Source: Sphingomonas sp. So64.6b (GTDB taxonomy: Bacteria; Pseudomonadota; Alphaproteobacteria; Sphingomonadales; Sphingomonadaceae). Taken from it: a DNA stretch of 64,000 bases. Shown one piece after another: positions 1 through 9,070 of the stretch. Numbering within the stretch: the stretch's first letter is position 1; each line of letters begins with the position of its first letter. Position numbers and translations under genes: made by a program. The DNA is taken from NCBI RefSeq assembly GCF_014171475.1, contig NZ_CP048817.1, positions 2,852,001 through 2,916,000 on the forward strand. Reading direction: 5' to 3'. The notes beneath the pieces were generated by a model. It did no database searches. It saw only the letters and a program-made list of their open reading frames with translations, and was not told the DNA's origin.

Positions 1-211
1 GCGGCGGTTCATAGGCGCGCAGATTCTCCACCGAAGGCAGGTTGCGCGCGACCAGCAGCCACAGCACCAGGATCGCCAGCATGCCGAGCAGCGCAAGGAT
101 CGCAAGCGTCTTGACCCACCAGCGCGCCCATGAGCGCTGAAGGAAGCCACGAAACCCGTCGACATCGCGACGCAGGCGGAATTTGACGCGGGGGGATTCG
201 GTTGAGGCCAT
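1..211 (-). CDS. Class A penicillin-binding protein, N-terminus (partial, runs off window)
   Basis: Only the first 70 codons are present; the gene continues beyond base 1. The start is the ATG at 211. A basic cytoplasmic tail (about residues 1-34) is followed by one hydrophobic segment (about 35-55) and then the motif NLPSVENLRAYEPP, which is typical of the region just before the transglycosylase domain of PBP1A-type bifunctional peptidoglycan synthases. The family polymerises glycan strands and cross-links peptides on the periplasmic face of the inner membrane. Neither catalytic domain is visible here, so the call rests on topology and the post-membrane motif alone. Confidence 0.7.
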   Translation of the reverse strand, partial: MASTESPRVKFRLRRDVDGFRGFLQRSWARWWVKTLAILALLGMLAILVLWLLVARNLPSVENLRAYEPP

Positions 212-592
212 ATAAGCTTTCAGCCTCTAGCAAGTTTGACGCGGCTTGCCAGCCGATGATTGGAACGGCCCGCCGCATTACTTGGCGTTTAGACTGCGCC
301 TTCTCAATCCTCCCCCGGCAACCGGGAGAGGGGGACCATTTGCTTCTTCAGCAAATGGTGGAGGGGGCGGCTTCCACAAATGCCGCGCTTGCGGCCCAGC
401 CCCCTCCACCCCTCGCCTTCGGCTCGCGGTCCCCAGTGTTGGGTCGATCGTGCCCCCGGCACGATCTTGGACTGCCGGGGGCAGTCCAACCCAACACTCC
501 CGCTGCGCGAGCGAGGAATAGCTTGACCGCTTGCACCCTGCCCCGCCCCGGTTAAGTAATGCGAGCGACTCTCCCGGGGGGAAAAGCCGATC
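212..592. other. Intergenic region with REP-like palindromes
   Basis: No coding sequence is supported. The stretch holds a hairpin CCATTTGC (336-343) / GCAAATGG (351-358) inside a pyrimidine/purine-rich arm pair, and a nested cruciform at 435-498 listed separately. Long open frames across it are antisense shadows of the flanking gene and of GC-rich repeats. Confidence 0.7.
435..498. repeat. Cruciform REP-like element, copy 1
   Basis: Outer perfect 10-bp inverted repeat AGTGTTGGGT (435-444) / ACCCAACACT (489-498). It encloses two hairpins: GATCGTGCC (446-454) / GGCACGATC (458-466) with loop CCC, and GGACTGCC (469-476) / GGCAGTCC (480-487) with loop GGG. The same architecture recurs at 52013-52081 with different but still paired stems. 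Confidence 0.75.
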
Positions 593-1252
593 ATGACGAC
601 ACGCGCACAGGGCGACCGGCCGAGCGGCCCCGAGCACTCGCTCGAACGCCTGATCTTCTTCTCCGACGCGGTGTTCGCGATCGCCATCACCTTGCTGATC
701 ATTGAGGTGCATGTTCCCCACGTGCCCTACGGATCGCCGAATCATGCCTATCTCGAGGCGCTCCTGCATCTGACACCGAACTTCTTCGGGTTCATCGTCA
801 GCTTCTTCGTGATCGGCGCGTTCTGGGCGGCGCATCACCGCATGTTCGGGCTCGCCGCGCATTATTCGGAGCGGCTGGTCGGCGCCAATCTGATGGTGCT
901 GTGCCTGATCGTGTTCATGCCGTTCGCCACCGCATTCATGAGCGCCAATACCGGCGCGCTGGTGCCGTCCGCGCTTTATGCCGCGACACTGCTGCTGACC
1001 GGGCTGCTCAACCGCCGGCTGATGTTCATCGTGACCTCGGCGCCGGTGGTCGCCGCCGATGTCTCGCCCGAGATGATCGCTTATGTCCGCGCGCGCAGCG
1101 GGACGGTGATCTTCGGCGCACTGTGTGCGCTGCTGATCGCGTTCATCGACCCGCGCTTCAGCCAGTTGGGGTTGCTCACCATCCCGATCTGGCAGCGGCT
1201 GTTCCTGCGCCGGGTCGACCGGCAGGTCGCGCGCAAGGCGGCGGCGGCATGA
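593..1252 (+). CDS. TMEM175/DUF1211 family membrane protein (putative K+ channel)
   Basis: 219 aa. It carries the family hallmark RLIFFSDAVFAIAITLL near residues 19-35, in which the FSD motif opens the first transmembrane helix; bacterial TMEM175 homologues form potassium channels from such repeats. Further hydrophobic helices lie at about 65-85, 100-120, 125-150 and 170-195, so it is an integral inner-membrane protein. The ATG at 593 follows a G-rich stretch. The gene is followed closely by a DUF4126 gene on the same strand, 18 bp away or 30 bp from the preferred ATG, so the two are probably cotranscribed. The ion-channel role is from family knowledge; selectivity cannot be judged here. Confidence 0.85.
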   Translation: MTTRAQGDRPSGPEHSLERLIFFSDAVFAIAITLLIIEVHVPHVPYGSPNHAYLEALLHLTPNFFGFIVSFFVIGAFWAAHHRMFGLAAHYSERLVGANLMVLCLIVFMPFATAFMSANTGALVPSALYAATLLLTGLLNRRLMFIVTSAPVVAADVSPEMIAYVRARSGTVIFGALCALLIAFIDPRFSQLGLLTIPIWQRLFLRRVDRQVARKAAAA

Positions 1253-1282
1253 GCCCGGCATGAGCTCGGCATGGGCCCCGGC

Positions 1283-1870
1283 ATGAGTATCGTCGAGATC
1301 CTCGGCGTCGCGGCGAGCGTCAGCCTGCTTGCCGGGTGGCGGCTGTATCTGTGCGTGTTCGCGGTCGGTGTGGCGATGCGCACTGGCTGGGTCGCGTTGC
1401 CGGGTCATTTGTTGCAACTCGATGTGCTGGCCAATCCCTGGGTGCTGGGTGTCGCCGGCCTGCTCGCGGTGATCGAATTCGCCGCCGACAAGGTGATGTG
1501 GATCGATAGCGCGTGGGACGCGGTGCACACGCTGGTGCGGCCGGTCGGCGGTGCACTGCTGGCGCTGGCGATCGTCGATCCGAGCAAGCCCGAATGGCAA
1601 GTTATCGCGGTACTGCTCGGCGGCGGCGCGTCGCTGCTCACGCACAGCGCCAAGGCGGGAACGCGCGCAGTGGTCAATGCCAGCCCCGAACCGGTGAGCA
1701 ATATCGTGGTATCGACCGGCGAAGATGTCGCGACCGGCGGACTGCTGGTACTCGCACTGGCCAATCCGATCGCGGCGGTGGTGATTGCGGTGGGAATATT
1801 GGGCGGCGCGATAGCGGCGCTGGTGGTACTCAGACGGATGTTGAGGAAGCTGATGCGGCGGGCATCCTGA
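1283..1870 (+). CDS. DUF4126 domain membrane protein
   Basis: About 195 aa from the ATG at 1283 (MSIVEILG); an ATG at 1271 is also open. The protein is hydrophobic almost throughout, with some five membrane helices and a glycine/alanine-rich C-terminal hairpin ending in a basic tail (RRMLRKLMRRAS). The arrangement matches the DUF4126 family, whose function is unknown. The start region is odd: a unit close to GGCATGAGC recurs about four times between 1249 and 1290, giving several candidate start codons. It probably forms an operon with the TMEM175-like gene upstream. Confidence 0.75.
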   Translation: MSIVEILGVAASVSLLAGWRLYLCVFAVGVAMRTGWVALPGHLLQLDVLANPWVLGVAGLLAVIEFAADKVMWIDSAWDAVHTLVRPVGGALLALAIVDPSKPEWQVIAVLLGGGASLLTHSAKAGTRAVVNASPEPVSNIVVSTGEDVATGGLLVLALANPIAAVVIAVGILGGAIAALVVLRRMLRKLMRRAS

Positions 1871-2009
1871 CTCCTCTCCCTGCAAGGGAAGGGTAGGGGG
1901 TGGGTCAGCGGCGGACGGGGCTCGAAGCCCCGTTCGGCGCTTTGCGCCGAACGACACGCTTCGCGATCGCACCCACCCCTACCCCCTCCCTTGCAGGGAG
2001 GGGAGAAGG
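1871..2009. repeat. Long REP-like inverted repeat between convergent genes
   Basis: Two arms of about 30-35 nt, at roughly 1871-1905 and 1972-2007, read as reverse complements of one another (left arm CTCTCCCTGCAAGGGAAGGG, right arm CCCTTGCAGGGAGGGGAGAA). Between them lies a smaller hairpin, GTTCGGCG (1932-1939) / CGCCGAAC (1944-1951). The element fills the gap between two convergent genes and may act as a bidirectional terminator; no clear T-tract follows it. Confidence 0.7.
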
Positions 2010-3212
2010 TCAGGAACAGCTCGTCCCGCTCAGCACATACCGATAGCTCACCTCTTGCTTCCCCACCGTCCCGCGGAACCGCGTCATGTCGGTGCGGGTC
2101 GGATCGCACATGTCCGAGCCCTCCGCATACCACAGGTCCATATCGCGACCGCGCAGATGGCATTGGCTGACGAAGGGATCCGCGCTCGCCGCGCAGAGGC
2201 GCTGGCCCGCTGGTGTCGCTACCACGCTCGACCAGCCTTTACGGGGAACGAAGATCACGCCGGCGGGCACCGCAACCGGCGGCTTCTTCGCCGCTTCGGC
2301 GCGGGCGGCGACACGCTGGCGCAGGCCGGTCAACGCGTCGTCATATTTACGGCCGACCCAGCCGGTCAGCGTGACGCGATCGGCCTGAGCAGCGGCAACC
2401 AGCGCCTCGTCCTCGGGGGTGAGCGCCTCCCCCGCCTCGATCTTGACGCGGACGATGCGGAGCTGTTCGGCACGCGCCTGGTTGCGACGCTGTTCCAGCG
2501 CCAGTTCGATCCGGGCAAGCTCGTCGTCCTGCGGGCGCGCCGCGCGTAGCCAGGCGGGGATGCCGAGACCGGCGAGCGTGCTTTGCGGCACGACCATGTT
2601 GCCGATCGCCAGCGCCAGCGCGGCAAGCGGGACGACCAGGAACACCAGCCGCTCGAGCCTCGGCGCGGTGCGGCCGAACAGCCACATGGCGAGCAACGCG
2701 ATCGGCGCGAGCAGGATCAGCCGCAGCGAGGGACCAAGCGAGATGTCGCCCTTCCCTTGTGCGAACAAGAACAACGGCAGCAGGAACGCAAGAAAGGTAC
2801 GACCGAGCAGCCGGGCATAACCGAGCAGCGCGTCGCGCGCGCCATCGACGCCCTTCACCACGCCGACGCCGCCGCTGACCAGCAACATGCCGACGACATG
2901 AACCGGGCTGAGAAAGGCATAAAGCGCGCCCGCACCGAACAGCGCGATCAACCCATAATTGAGCTGTGGCCAGCCAAGGCTGCGAAAGATCGCGCCAACC
3001 AGGAGGATCGCGAACAGCGCCACGATCACCAATAGCAGCCGGCGATGTACGCTTTGTATCGAAGCGCCGGCGGCATCGAGCCCGTCGGACAGACCGGTAC
3101 GGGTCTTGCCCCATAGCTCGACCGCGCGTTGTTTGATCGGACGCGCTGGAATGCGCCCGGTGGTCTGTGGCACGACTGCGCCGCTTCCGACGCTTGCTGG
3201 AAGATCGCTCAT
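2010..3212 (-). CDS. Hypothetical polytopic membrane protein with C-terminal extracytoplasmic domain
   Basis: 400 aa from the ATG at 3212 (MSDLPASV); an in-frame ATG lies 9 bp upstream. After a polar N-terminus of about 50 residues come about six hydrophobic helices (residues ~58-225). A charged helical segment rich in Glu/Arg/Ala follows (about 235-300), then a C-terminal domain of about 80 residues with four cysteines that could pair as disulfides, ending in GTSCS. I recognise no family. The lone orientation and convergent neighbour suggest a single-gene transcript. Membrane location is well supported; function is unknown. Confidence 0.7.
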   Translation of the reverse strand: MSDLPASVGSGAVVPQTTGRIPARPIKQRAVELWGKTRTGLSDGLDAAGASIQSVHRRLLLVIVALFAILLVGAIFRSLGWPQLNYGLIALFGAGALYAFLSPVHVVGMLLVSGGVGVVKGVDGARDALLGYARLLGRTFLAFLLPLFLFAQGKGDISLGPSLRLILLAPIALLAMWLFGRTAPRLERLVFLVVPLAALALAIGNMVVPQSTLAGLGIPAWLRAARPQDDELARIELALEQRRNQARAEQLRIVRVKIEAGEALTPEDEALVAAAQADRVTLTGWVGRKYDDALTGLRQRVAARAEAAKKPPVAVPAGVIFVPRKGWSSVVATPAGQRLCAASADPFVSQCHLRGRDMDLWYAEGSDMCDPTRTDMTRFRGTVGKQEVSYRYVLSGTSCS

Positions 3213-3294
3213 GTGCCGCACCCCTGCCCTGCCCCATCCCGTAATAGTACGGGACGGGGCAAGGGGTCAAAGCGCGGCTAGCCGAGCCTTAGCC

Positions 3295-3720
3295 TCAGCG
3301 GCAGCGAGCACCATTGCTGCCGCTCTTGTCGATAGCCTGGCCGGCAACCGCGCCGCCGATCGCGCCAAGCACGGTACCAAGCACTTCCGAACCACCGGGA
3401 GCGATGACGTTGCCGAGCACGCCGCCAGCGACGCCGCCGACGATCAGGCCAGTCGTGCCGTCGTTGCGGCGGCAATAATAGCGGCCGTCCTGGCCACGAT
3501 AGACGCGGTCGTTGCGGGTCAGGCGGCGCTCGCGATAGCGGCGATTGTCCTCGCGATAATAACGCCCGGCATCATAGCCGTTATAGGCGGGATCGGGGCG
3601 GTTATAATCATACTGGCTATAGCTGCTGTAACGGGGGTCGGCCCCGCCATCGCCATAGGTTTCGCAGCCGGATACCAATAGGGCGCCCGCGGCGACCAGA
3701 CCAAGCGTAAGTGCGCGCAT
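3295..3720 (-). CDS. Glycine-zipper lipoprotein (17 kDa surface antigen-like)
   Basis: 141 aa from the ATG at 3720 (MRALTLGL). A lipoprotein signal with lipobox LVSGC around residues 15-19 is followed by a Tyr/Arg/Asp-rich spacer with many YR and YD repeats, and then a C-terminal Gly-zipper hairpin (GLIVGGVAGGVLGNVIAPGG and a second Gly-rich helix), as in rickettsial 17 kDa antigen and SlyB-type 2TM proteins. The family sits in the outer membrane and contributes to envelope integrity. The start is chosen because the signal peptide begins here; upstream in-frame residues (Asn/Arg-rich) would spoil it. Confidence 0.85.
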   Translation of the reverse strand: MRALTLGLVAAGALLVSGCETYGDGGADPRYSSYSQYDYNRPDPAYNGYDAGRYYREDNRRYRERRLTRNDRVYRGQDGRYYCRRNDGTTGLIVGGVAGGVLGNVIAPGGSEVLGTVLGAIGGAVAGQAIDKSGSNGARCR

Positions 3721-3828
3721 GTCGTCTCTCCTGTTGTTATTATAGGCGTAATGCACGGTAAACGAATTCGTTGCGGGACGATCACATTAGCTGCGCGGGT
3801 CAAGACGGGCCGGACAAGTATCGGCGGT

Positions 3829-4242
3829 TCAGTTCGCCGCGCCGGTCTGTGAATTCATACCGCCGCGATCCTCGACCAGGCTTGGCGCGGAACCGGTTGC
3901 GGGGCGCAGCGCCTCGCGCTCGGCGGGAGATATGGGCGCATCCATATCGGGACGGAAATCGACCGGTGCCCGCGCATCACCATTCGGGCGCGGCTGGTCA
4001 AGCGCGAGGTCGGGCGCTTCATGCTCGGCCGAGCCGGGCGCTGCCCAAGCGGAGATCTGACGCCGCGCCAGCCAGCCGGCAACCGCCGCGCCGACGGTCA
4101 GCACAGCGGCGCCGATCGACAACATGGTCGATGTATTGAGCGCCGATCCGCGGCCTGCGGGCTTGCGCGCGGCCGGCTTTCGTGGAGCCTTGGCGCTAGC
4201 GCGTGTGGGGGTACGGGGTTTGGTCGTCTTGGTCGCGGCCAT
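3829..4242 (-). CDS. Small membrane-anchored protein with basic Ala/Lys/Pro-rich N-terminus
   Basis: 137 aa. The N-terminal 33 residues are Lys/Arg/Pro/Ala-rich (KTTKPRTPTRASAKAPRKP), resembling histone H1-like tails. One transmembrane helix follows at about 41-62 and then an acidic, proline-rich, probably disordered tail. No catalytic motif and no recognised family. The basic tail could bind nucleic acid or acidic phospholipid on the cytoplasmic side; that is inference from composition only. It is isolated, with no obvious operon partner. Confidence 0.6.
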   Translation of the reverse strand: MAATKTTKPRTPTRASAKAPRKPAARKPAGRGSALNTSTMLSIGAAVLTVGAAVAGWLARRQISAWAAPGSAEHEAPDLALDQPRPNGDARAPVDFRPDMDAPISPAEREALRPATGSAPSLVEDRGGMNSQTGAAN

Positions 4243-4360
4243 GATCGGGCTCCGGATCGTTCGAGGTTATCGCTTCAACGGGCGACAAGCGCGGCTGTTC
4301 CGGAAAAGAAACTCGCGCTGCTGGAACGGCCTGCCCCGATAGTGGATGCGTCCCGTCCGT

Positions 4361-5445
4361 CTAACCGATAGTTTCCACCACCTGCCCCAGAGCATCCTTG
4401 ATCAGCGTCTGGCGGATGTCCCAGCGTACCGTTTCCAGGCCCGGCACGGTATAGGTGCCGGCGCTCGGGCGCAGCGTCGCGGCGAGTGCGTCGAGCGTCG
4501 CGCCGGTCAGGGACAGGTCGAGCTGTTCCTCCTCCGCGGTCACGGCATTGGCCTCACCCGGCGCGATCACGATGCGTTTCTCCGGACGAGCAGGCGCAAT
4601 GGATTGCCGAACGGCAAGCGCAACCGGAGCAGCGCAACGATATTCTCGACATGTCCCGCGCCGATGGTGATGGTGGTGAGGTCCGCACGCAGCAAGCGGC
4701 TTTGCCGCGTCCAGCCAAGCGCGTCGTTGAACAACATGCCGGTCGAGGAACCGTCGCGCGCGGAACCCGCATCAAGCGCGGCACGGATCTCGGGCTGGTC
4801 GAGCAGCGACGCGCGCGACACATCGGTAATCCAGAGCGGCATGTGCGGCAGGAAAATGTCCAGCATCTTGCGCGCATTCCAGCGCTTGCCCGCCGCCTCT
4901 TCATCGACGGTCAGGCCGACCACCTGGATGAAGGCGACACGCCCATGCGGTGTCTCGATCGGCGGCACTTCCGGGTCGAAGACAAAGGCGAGCGAACCGA
5001 TCAGCGTATCGGTCCCCAAGGCGATCGGGCCGTTGAGGTTCATCCAATGGCCGTCCTCGAAGACATTGCCGCTCTGATAGACATAACGCGCTAGGTTCTG
5101 CAGCAGGTTGAGCGCCCAAGCCGGTGGCTCCGTCTCGGCCGGATCGCAGGCGAGGCGGAAAGTCAGTTCGAGGCCATAGCCGCTGAACGCAGGGTCGTCA
5201 GACGCCTTGTCGTAAAGCTCGGACAGGCCGTAGCCGACGAAATGCCAGTGCGGCACCGGGTCGAGCCGCTTCCACGCACTGATCCCGTCGAGCGGGTCCT
5301 GCCCGCCCATCATCCAGCGCACCAGCGTGCCGTAATGCCTGGGTTCCTGGTCGGGGTAGAGCGGCGCGAAGGCGGCGGTGATCGCGTCCCAGCCGGGCGC
5401 GCTATCGTCTTGCAGGGTGTCTTGCGGGTCGTCCGGGGTGGTCAT
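4361..5445 (-). pseudogene. Suppressor-of-fused (SUFU) domain protein, apparently frameshifted near the C-terminus
   Basis: The main frame (4567-5445, 292 aa) carries the SUFU-domain pattern: W-D-I near residue 20, PHWHFVGYGLSEL at about 66-78, YGLELTFRL, and LLDQPEIRAAL. It ends abruptly after PFGNPLRLLVRR. The next frame (4361-4570) resumes with APGEANAVTAEEEQLDLSLT, which reads as the expected C-terminal strand region; reading that frame upstream gives RPEKRIVIAPGEAN, joining smoothly to LRLLV. One base appears to be missing near 4580-4590. Alternatively the short frame begins at the GTG at 4570, which overlaps the stop. Bacterial SUFU proteins are often linked to contact-dependent or toxin-immunity loci, but nothing of the kind is adjacent. 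Confidence 0.65.
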
Positions 5446-5455
5446 TGGCGCGGCC

Positions 5456-5719
5456 TCACTGATTGTCGAGCGGCCAGCGCGAGCGGGTCGCCTTGGCGCC
5501 GAGCGCGATCAGATCGTCATTGGGACTGTTCGCGCGGCTGAGGCTGACGCCGTCTGCGGAACGGATCGGTTCCTGCCAAGGCTCCTGATGGGCCACGGGC
5601 TCGCTGCCCTCATAGCTCTGGTTGCGCACGCGCTTCATGCGCCGCCACATCAACGGCATCGCGACAAAGGGAAACGCCACGCAGGCCACGATAATCAACA
5701 GCTGAAATACGTCGCCCAT
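5456..5719 (-). CDS. Small single-span membrane protein
   Basis: 87 aa. One N-terminal membrane helix (about residues 4-25, LLIIVACVAFPFVAMPLMW), a basic stop-transfer motif RRMKRVR, then a polar cytoplasmic tail. No family recognised. It lies 10 bp upstream of the SUFU-domain gene on the same strand, so the two are probably one transcript, and it may anchor or partner that protein. Confidence 0.6.
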   Translation of the reverse strand: MGDVFQLLIIVACVAFPFVAMPLMWRRMKRVRNQSYEGSEPVAHQEPWQEPIRSADGVSLSRANSPNDDLIALGAKATRSRWPLDNQ

Positions 5720-5868
5720 ATCCGTCCCCGCTCGGTTGCAGCCGGAGGCTAGCGGGGGCTTGGGCGGTACTCAACGAGTGTTTGGTATCGCCGTAGTTGG
5801 CGGCGACACCGTAGTTCCCCTTGGCCTTCCATCGAACTGCATTAACCAATCGGGTGCAGGGATGGAGG

Positions 5869-7749
5869 ATGTACGCAGCAGCCAAGGTCTTCACCATCGC
5901 ATCCGCAGTCCGGCTGAGCAACGCTATGATGAATCGCGTTCTGGTCGGCGCGTTTGTCGTCGCGCTCGCCGGGTGCGCGCTGCTCGTCGGCGCGCTTGTC
6001 GGCCGCATGAACGACAATGCCGCGATCGCGCTTCACGATATGGTCGCCGGCACACTGAAGGCCAAGCTGGCCTCGATGGAGCAGAGCACTTTCTCGACCT
6101 CGCATTGGGATGCGGCGGCGGTCAATCTCTATGGCTCGCTGAACCAGCCCTGGGCGGTTTCAAACATCGCGTTGAACGCTTCGGTGCCGGAACATATCTA
6201 TGTCACCGACGAGCGCGGCAATTCCCTGTTCGCCAGGCGATGGGACAAGGCGCGGGCATCATCGCTGGCGCAGGCCGCGCCCGCCGCGACCAAGGCGCTG
6301 ATGGCGCTGATGCCGCACGACGCCAGGGCGTTGCGGTCGTTCCGGCGTGGCGTCGGGATCATCGCCAGCTATCACGGACGCCCGGCGATCATCGCCGGAT
6401 CGGTCATCATGCCGGAATCAGCGGACATCGCGATGCCCGCAGGCCAGTTTCGATATCTGGTCAGCGTGCAGGAGATCGATGCCGATCTGTTGCAGGAATG
6501 GCAGCGGGCGTTCCGGATCGCGGGACTTTCCTGGCAGCGCGCGCCCTATGGCGCCGCCGGGGAATCGAGTCTTGTCGTCGATCCCGGCGGTTCGCCGGCG
6601 CTGGGGTATCTGACCTGGCGGCCCCCCACACCCGGTCGGGACGCGGTCGTGCAGCTTTGGCCGATGGCGGCCGCGGTGGCGCTGCTGTTCGTGCTCGCCG
6701 CGACGATCTCCACAACGATAATCTCCAGAAACCGCCATGTCCTGGAAGAGCGGAGCCGTGAGGCGCGTGCGAGTGCGCGCCTGGCGGAGGATGCGCGGCA
6801 GCGCGCCGACGCCGCGCTCGCACAGGCACATGTCGAGCGCGGACGGGCCGAGCATCTGGCGAAACGGGAAGTGGAGGAGCAGGTCCGCCACCAGGGCCAG
6901 CTGCGCGACTCCAATGCGCGCACCGCCGACCAGATCGAAGAGATGGTATCCACTCTGGCCGGCGACCTGATGCAAGCCGCGCGCAACCTGAAGGCCAGCG
7001 CCGACACGACGCTCGGCAGCGTTCATTCGCAGCGTGGGCACGCGCAGCGGATCACCATGAGCTCGCGCGCGGCGGCGGACTCGATCGGGGTGGTCATGGC
7101 CAGTGTCAGGGTGATCGGCAATGTGCTGAGCGACATCAGCGCGGAAACGGCGCGGACCCGGGATTCGATCCAGGATTCGGCCGACCGATCGGCGGTGGCG
7201 CGCAATGCCAATCAGGCGATGCGCGATCAGGTCGACATGATCGCCAAGACGGCAACGCAGATCGCCGGGATCACGACTCGCACCAAGCTGCTCGCCCTCA
7301 ACGCCACGATCGAAGCGGCACGCGCCGGCGAGGCCGGGCGCGGCTTTGGCGTTGTTGCGGACGAGGTGAAGGCACTGGCGATGCAGACCGACCGGCTCAA
7401 TGCCACGGTCGAAGCAAGCGTGTCGCAAATGGGCATGGCGGCGCGAGCCAGCTCCGATCTGAGCGACGGCGTTCGCCTGTCGCTCGAGGCACTCGCGCGA
7501 TCGGCGGCGGCGACGTTGCAGATCGTAAACGACCAATGCGCGATGACCGAAAATGTCGGCCGCGATTCCCGCACCGTCGACGAGCAGGCGGACACTGTGA
7601 TCGATGGCGCCGGCGCGTTCACCACGGCGCTCGACGATATCGGCGACCAGGCCGAGCTGACTCGCCGGAACGCCGGCCTGGTCCGTGACGGCGCCGAGCG
7701 ACTGACCGCGACGCTGACGCAGTTCGTCGCTGAGTTGCGCGCGGCATAA
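5869..7749 (+). CDS. Methyl-accepting chemotaxis-type signal transducer with CHASE4-like sensor
   Basis: About 626 aa from the ATG at 5869, which is directly preceded by GGAGG; an alternative ATG pair at 5926/5929 sits just before the first helix. Order: N-terminal membrane helix (~23-45), a periplasmic CHASE4-like domain whose [12 protein letters not shown] motif resembles the W-D core of that domain, a second membrane helix (~263-287), a long coiled coil, and the receptor hairpin tip [20 protein letters not shown] followed by [11 protein letters not shown]. The tip binds CheA/CheW in chemoreceptors. No HAMP domain is evident; a coiled coil replaces it. No che genes are nearby, so it is an orphan receptor. 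Confidence 0.88.
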   Translation: MYAAAKVFTIASAVRLSNAMMNRVLVGAFVVALAGCALLVGALVGRMNDNAAIALHDMVAGTLKAKLASMEQSTFSTSHWDAAAVNLYGSLNQPWAVSNIALNASVPEHIYVTDERGNSLFARRWDKARASSLAQAAPAATKALMALMPHDARALRSFRRGVGIIASYHGRPAIIAGSVIMPESADIAMPAGQFRYLVSVQEIDADLLQEWQRAFRIAGLSWQRAPYGAAGESSLVVDPGGSPALGYLTWRPPTPGRDAVVQLWPMAAAVALLFVLAATISTTIISRNRHVLEERSREARASARLAEDARQRADAALAQAHVERGRAEHLAKREVEEQVRHQGQLRDSNARTADQIEEMVSTLAGDLMQAARNLKASADTTLGSVHSQRGHAQRITMSSRAAADSIGVVMASVRVIGNVLSDISAETARTRDSIQDSADRSAVARNANQAMRDQVDMIAKTATQIAGITTRTKLLALNATIEAARAGEAGRGFGVVADEVKALAMQTDRLNATVEASVSQMGMAARASSDLSDGVRLSLEALARSAAATLQIVNDQCAMTENVGRDSRTVDEQADTVIDGAGAFTTALDDIGDQAELTRRNAGLVRDGAERLTATLTQFVAELRAA

Positions 7750-7894
7750 GGCTGCCGCGGGGGCGGTGGGCAGATCGCGGACTTGAGGGCTGCTTGACCG
7801 ACGCCGCCTGTTTGTGGAGGAGCGGTAAGAGAGAATTCGGGCATTGGCCCGGCGCATTGGCCCGGCGCACTACTATAGTCGGCGGAGAGAGCGG

Positions 7895-8989
7895 ATGATC
7901 CTGTCCCTGATGTCATTGCTGGCAGCGGATGCGGCGCAGGCCGATGCACGCCCCGCCGGCGCACCGCCTGTTGCCATACGCAAGGGGCCGTTGCGGTCGA
8001 ACGATATCAGCGTGGTCGGCACGCATAACAGTTACAAGCTGGCGATGCCGGCAAAGACCATGGCCATGGTCCGCGCGATGGATGCCAAGCTCGCGGACGC
8101 GCTCGATTATGCGCATCGGCCGCTGACCGAGCAGCTCGACGCGGGCGCGCGGCAGATCGAGATCGACGTCAATTACGATCCGCAGGGCGGGCATTATGCC
8201 AGGGGCTCGACCGACCCGGCCTTGCAACGTCCCGGATTCAAGGTGCTGCACATCCCGGGGATCGACAATTCGAGCAGTTGCGTGCTGCTGACTGAGTGCC
8301 TGACGATCCTCAGGCGCTGGTCGGATGCGCATCCGCGGCATGTGCCGATCCTGTTGTTGTTCAACGCCAAGGACGAGCAACTCGCCGCGCGCGGCGGGAT
8401 CGACGCGCTGCCGTTCGACGCCGCGGCGTGGGACGCGCTCGATGCCGAGATCCGCTCGGTGCTGCCGGCGGACAAGCTGATCGTGCCCGACCAGGTGCAA
8501 GGCAAATACCCGACGCTGCGCGACGCGGTGCGCGGCGGCAACTGGCCAACACTGGACAAGGCGCGCGGGAAATTCCTGTTCGCGCTGGACGAAACGCCGG
8601 CCAAGGTCGCGGCCTATCGCGGCGCGCGGGCGTCGCTCGAGGGCCGAGTGTTCTTCATCAACACCGATGAGGACTCGCCCGCCGCCGCCTATCTGACGCT
8701 CAACGATCCGGTCGCGGAAGGCCAGCGTATCGCACGCGACGTCGCGGCGGGCTATCTGGTGCGCACCCGCGCCGACGCCGACACGAAGGAGGCGCGGGTC
8801 AACGACACGCGGCGGCGCGAGGCGGCGCTGGCGAGCGGGGCGCAATATGTCTCGACCGATTATATGTGGCCGGATGCGCGGTTTGCCGGTGGGTATGCGG
8901 TGCGGGTGCCGGGCGGGCTTGTCGCGCGGTGCAGTCCGGTGCGGCGAAAAGCTGACTGCACGGACAAGGATCTGGAGCGAAAGCGATAA
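7895..8989 (+). CDS. Secreted Ca2+-dependent phosphatidylinositol-specific phospholipase C-like protein
   Basis: 364 aa from the ATG at 7895 (MILSLMSLLAADAAQA), which gives a short signal peptide; the open frame extends 51 bp further upstream but would lose it. Catalytic features of the PI-PLC C1-like family are visible: VGTHNSYKL (first His), RQIEIDVNYD (metal-binding Glu and Asp), and KVLHIPGID (second His). C-terminal TDYMWPDARFAGGYAV is typical of the family. The enzyme would cleave phosphoinositide-like or related phosphodiester head groups outside the cytoplasm; the true substrate in a bacterium that lacks PI is uncertain. A C-terminal cysteine pair may form a disulfide. Confidence 0.82.
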   Translation: MILSLMSLLAADAAQADARPAGAPPVAIRKGPLRSNDISVVGTHNSYKLAMPAKTMAMVRAMDAKLADALDYAHRPLTEQLDAGARQIEIDVNYDPQGGHYARGSTDPALQRPGFKVLHIPGIDNSSSCVLLTECLTILRRWSDAHPRHVPILLLFNAKDEQLAARGGIDALPFDAAAWDALDAEIRSVLPADKLIVPDQVQGKYPTLRDAVRGGNWPTLDKARGKFLFALDETPAKVAAYRGARASLEGRVFFINTDEDSPAAAYLTLNDPVAEGQRIARDVAAGYLVRTRADADTKEARVNDTRRREAALASGAQYVSTDYMWPDARFAGGYAVRVPGGLVARCSPVRRKADCTDKDLERKR

Positions 8990-9070
8990 CGTCCGTCGAT
9001 CATTACGATGGAGTTGTGATGTTGCCATGGCCAACGCATCGGGAATGGACAGAAGTATAGATAAATTACA

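Noticed and set aside
278..1972. Long open frame on the minus strand opposite two membrane protein genes
   Set aside because: It reads through strongly coding plus-strand genes, its composition is Arg/His/Gln-rich nonsense typical of GC-rich antisense, and it has no domain.
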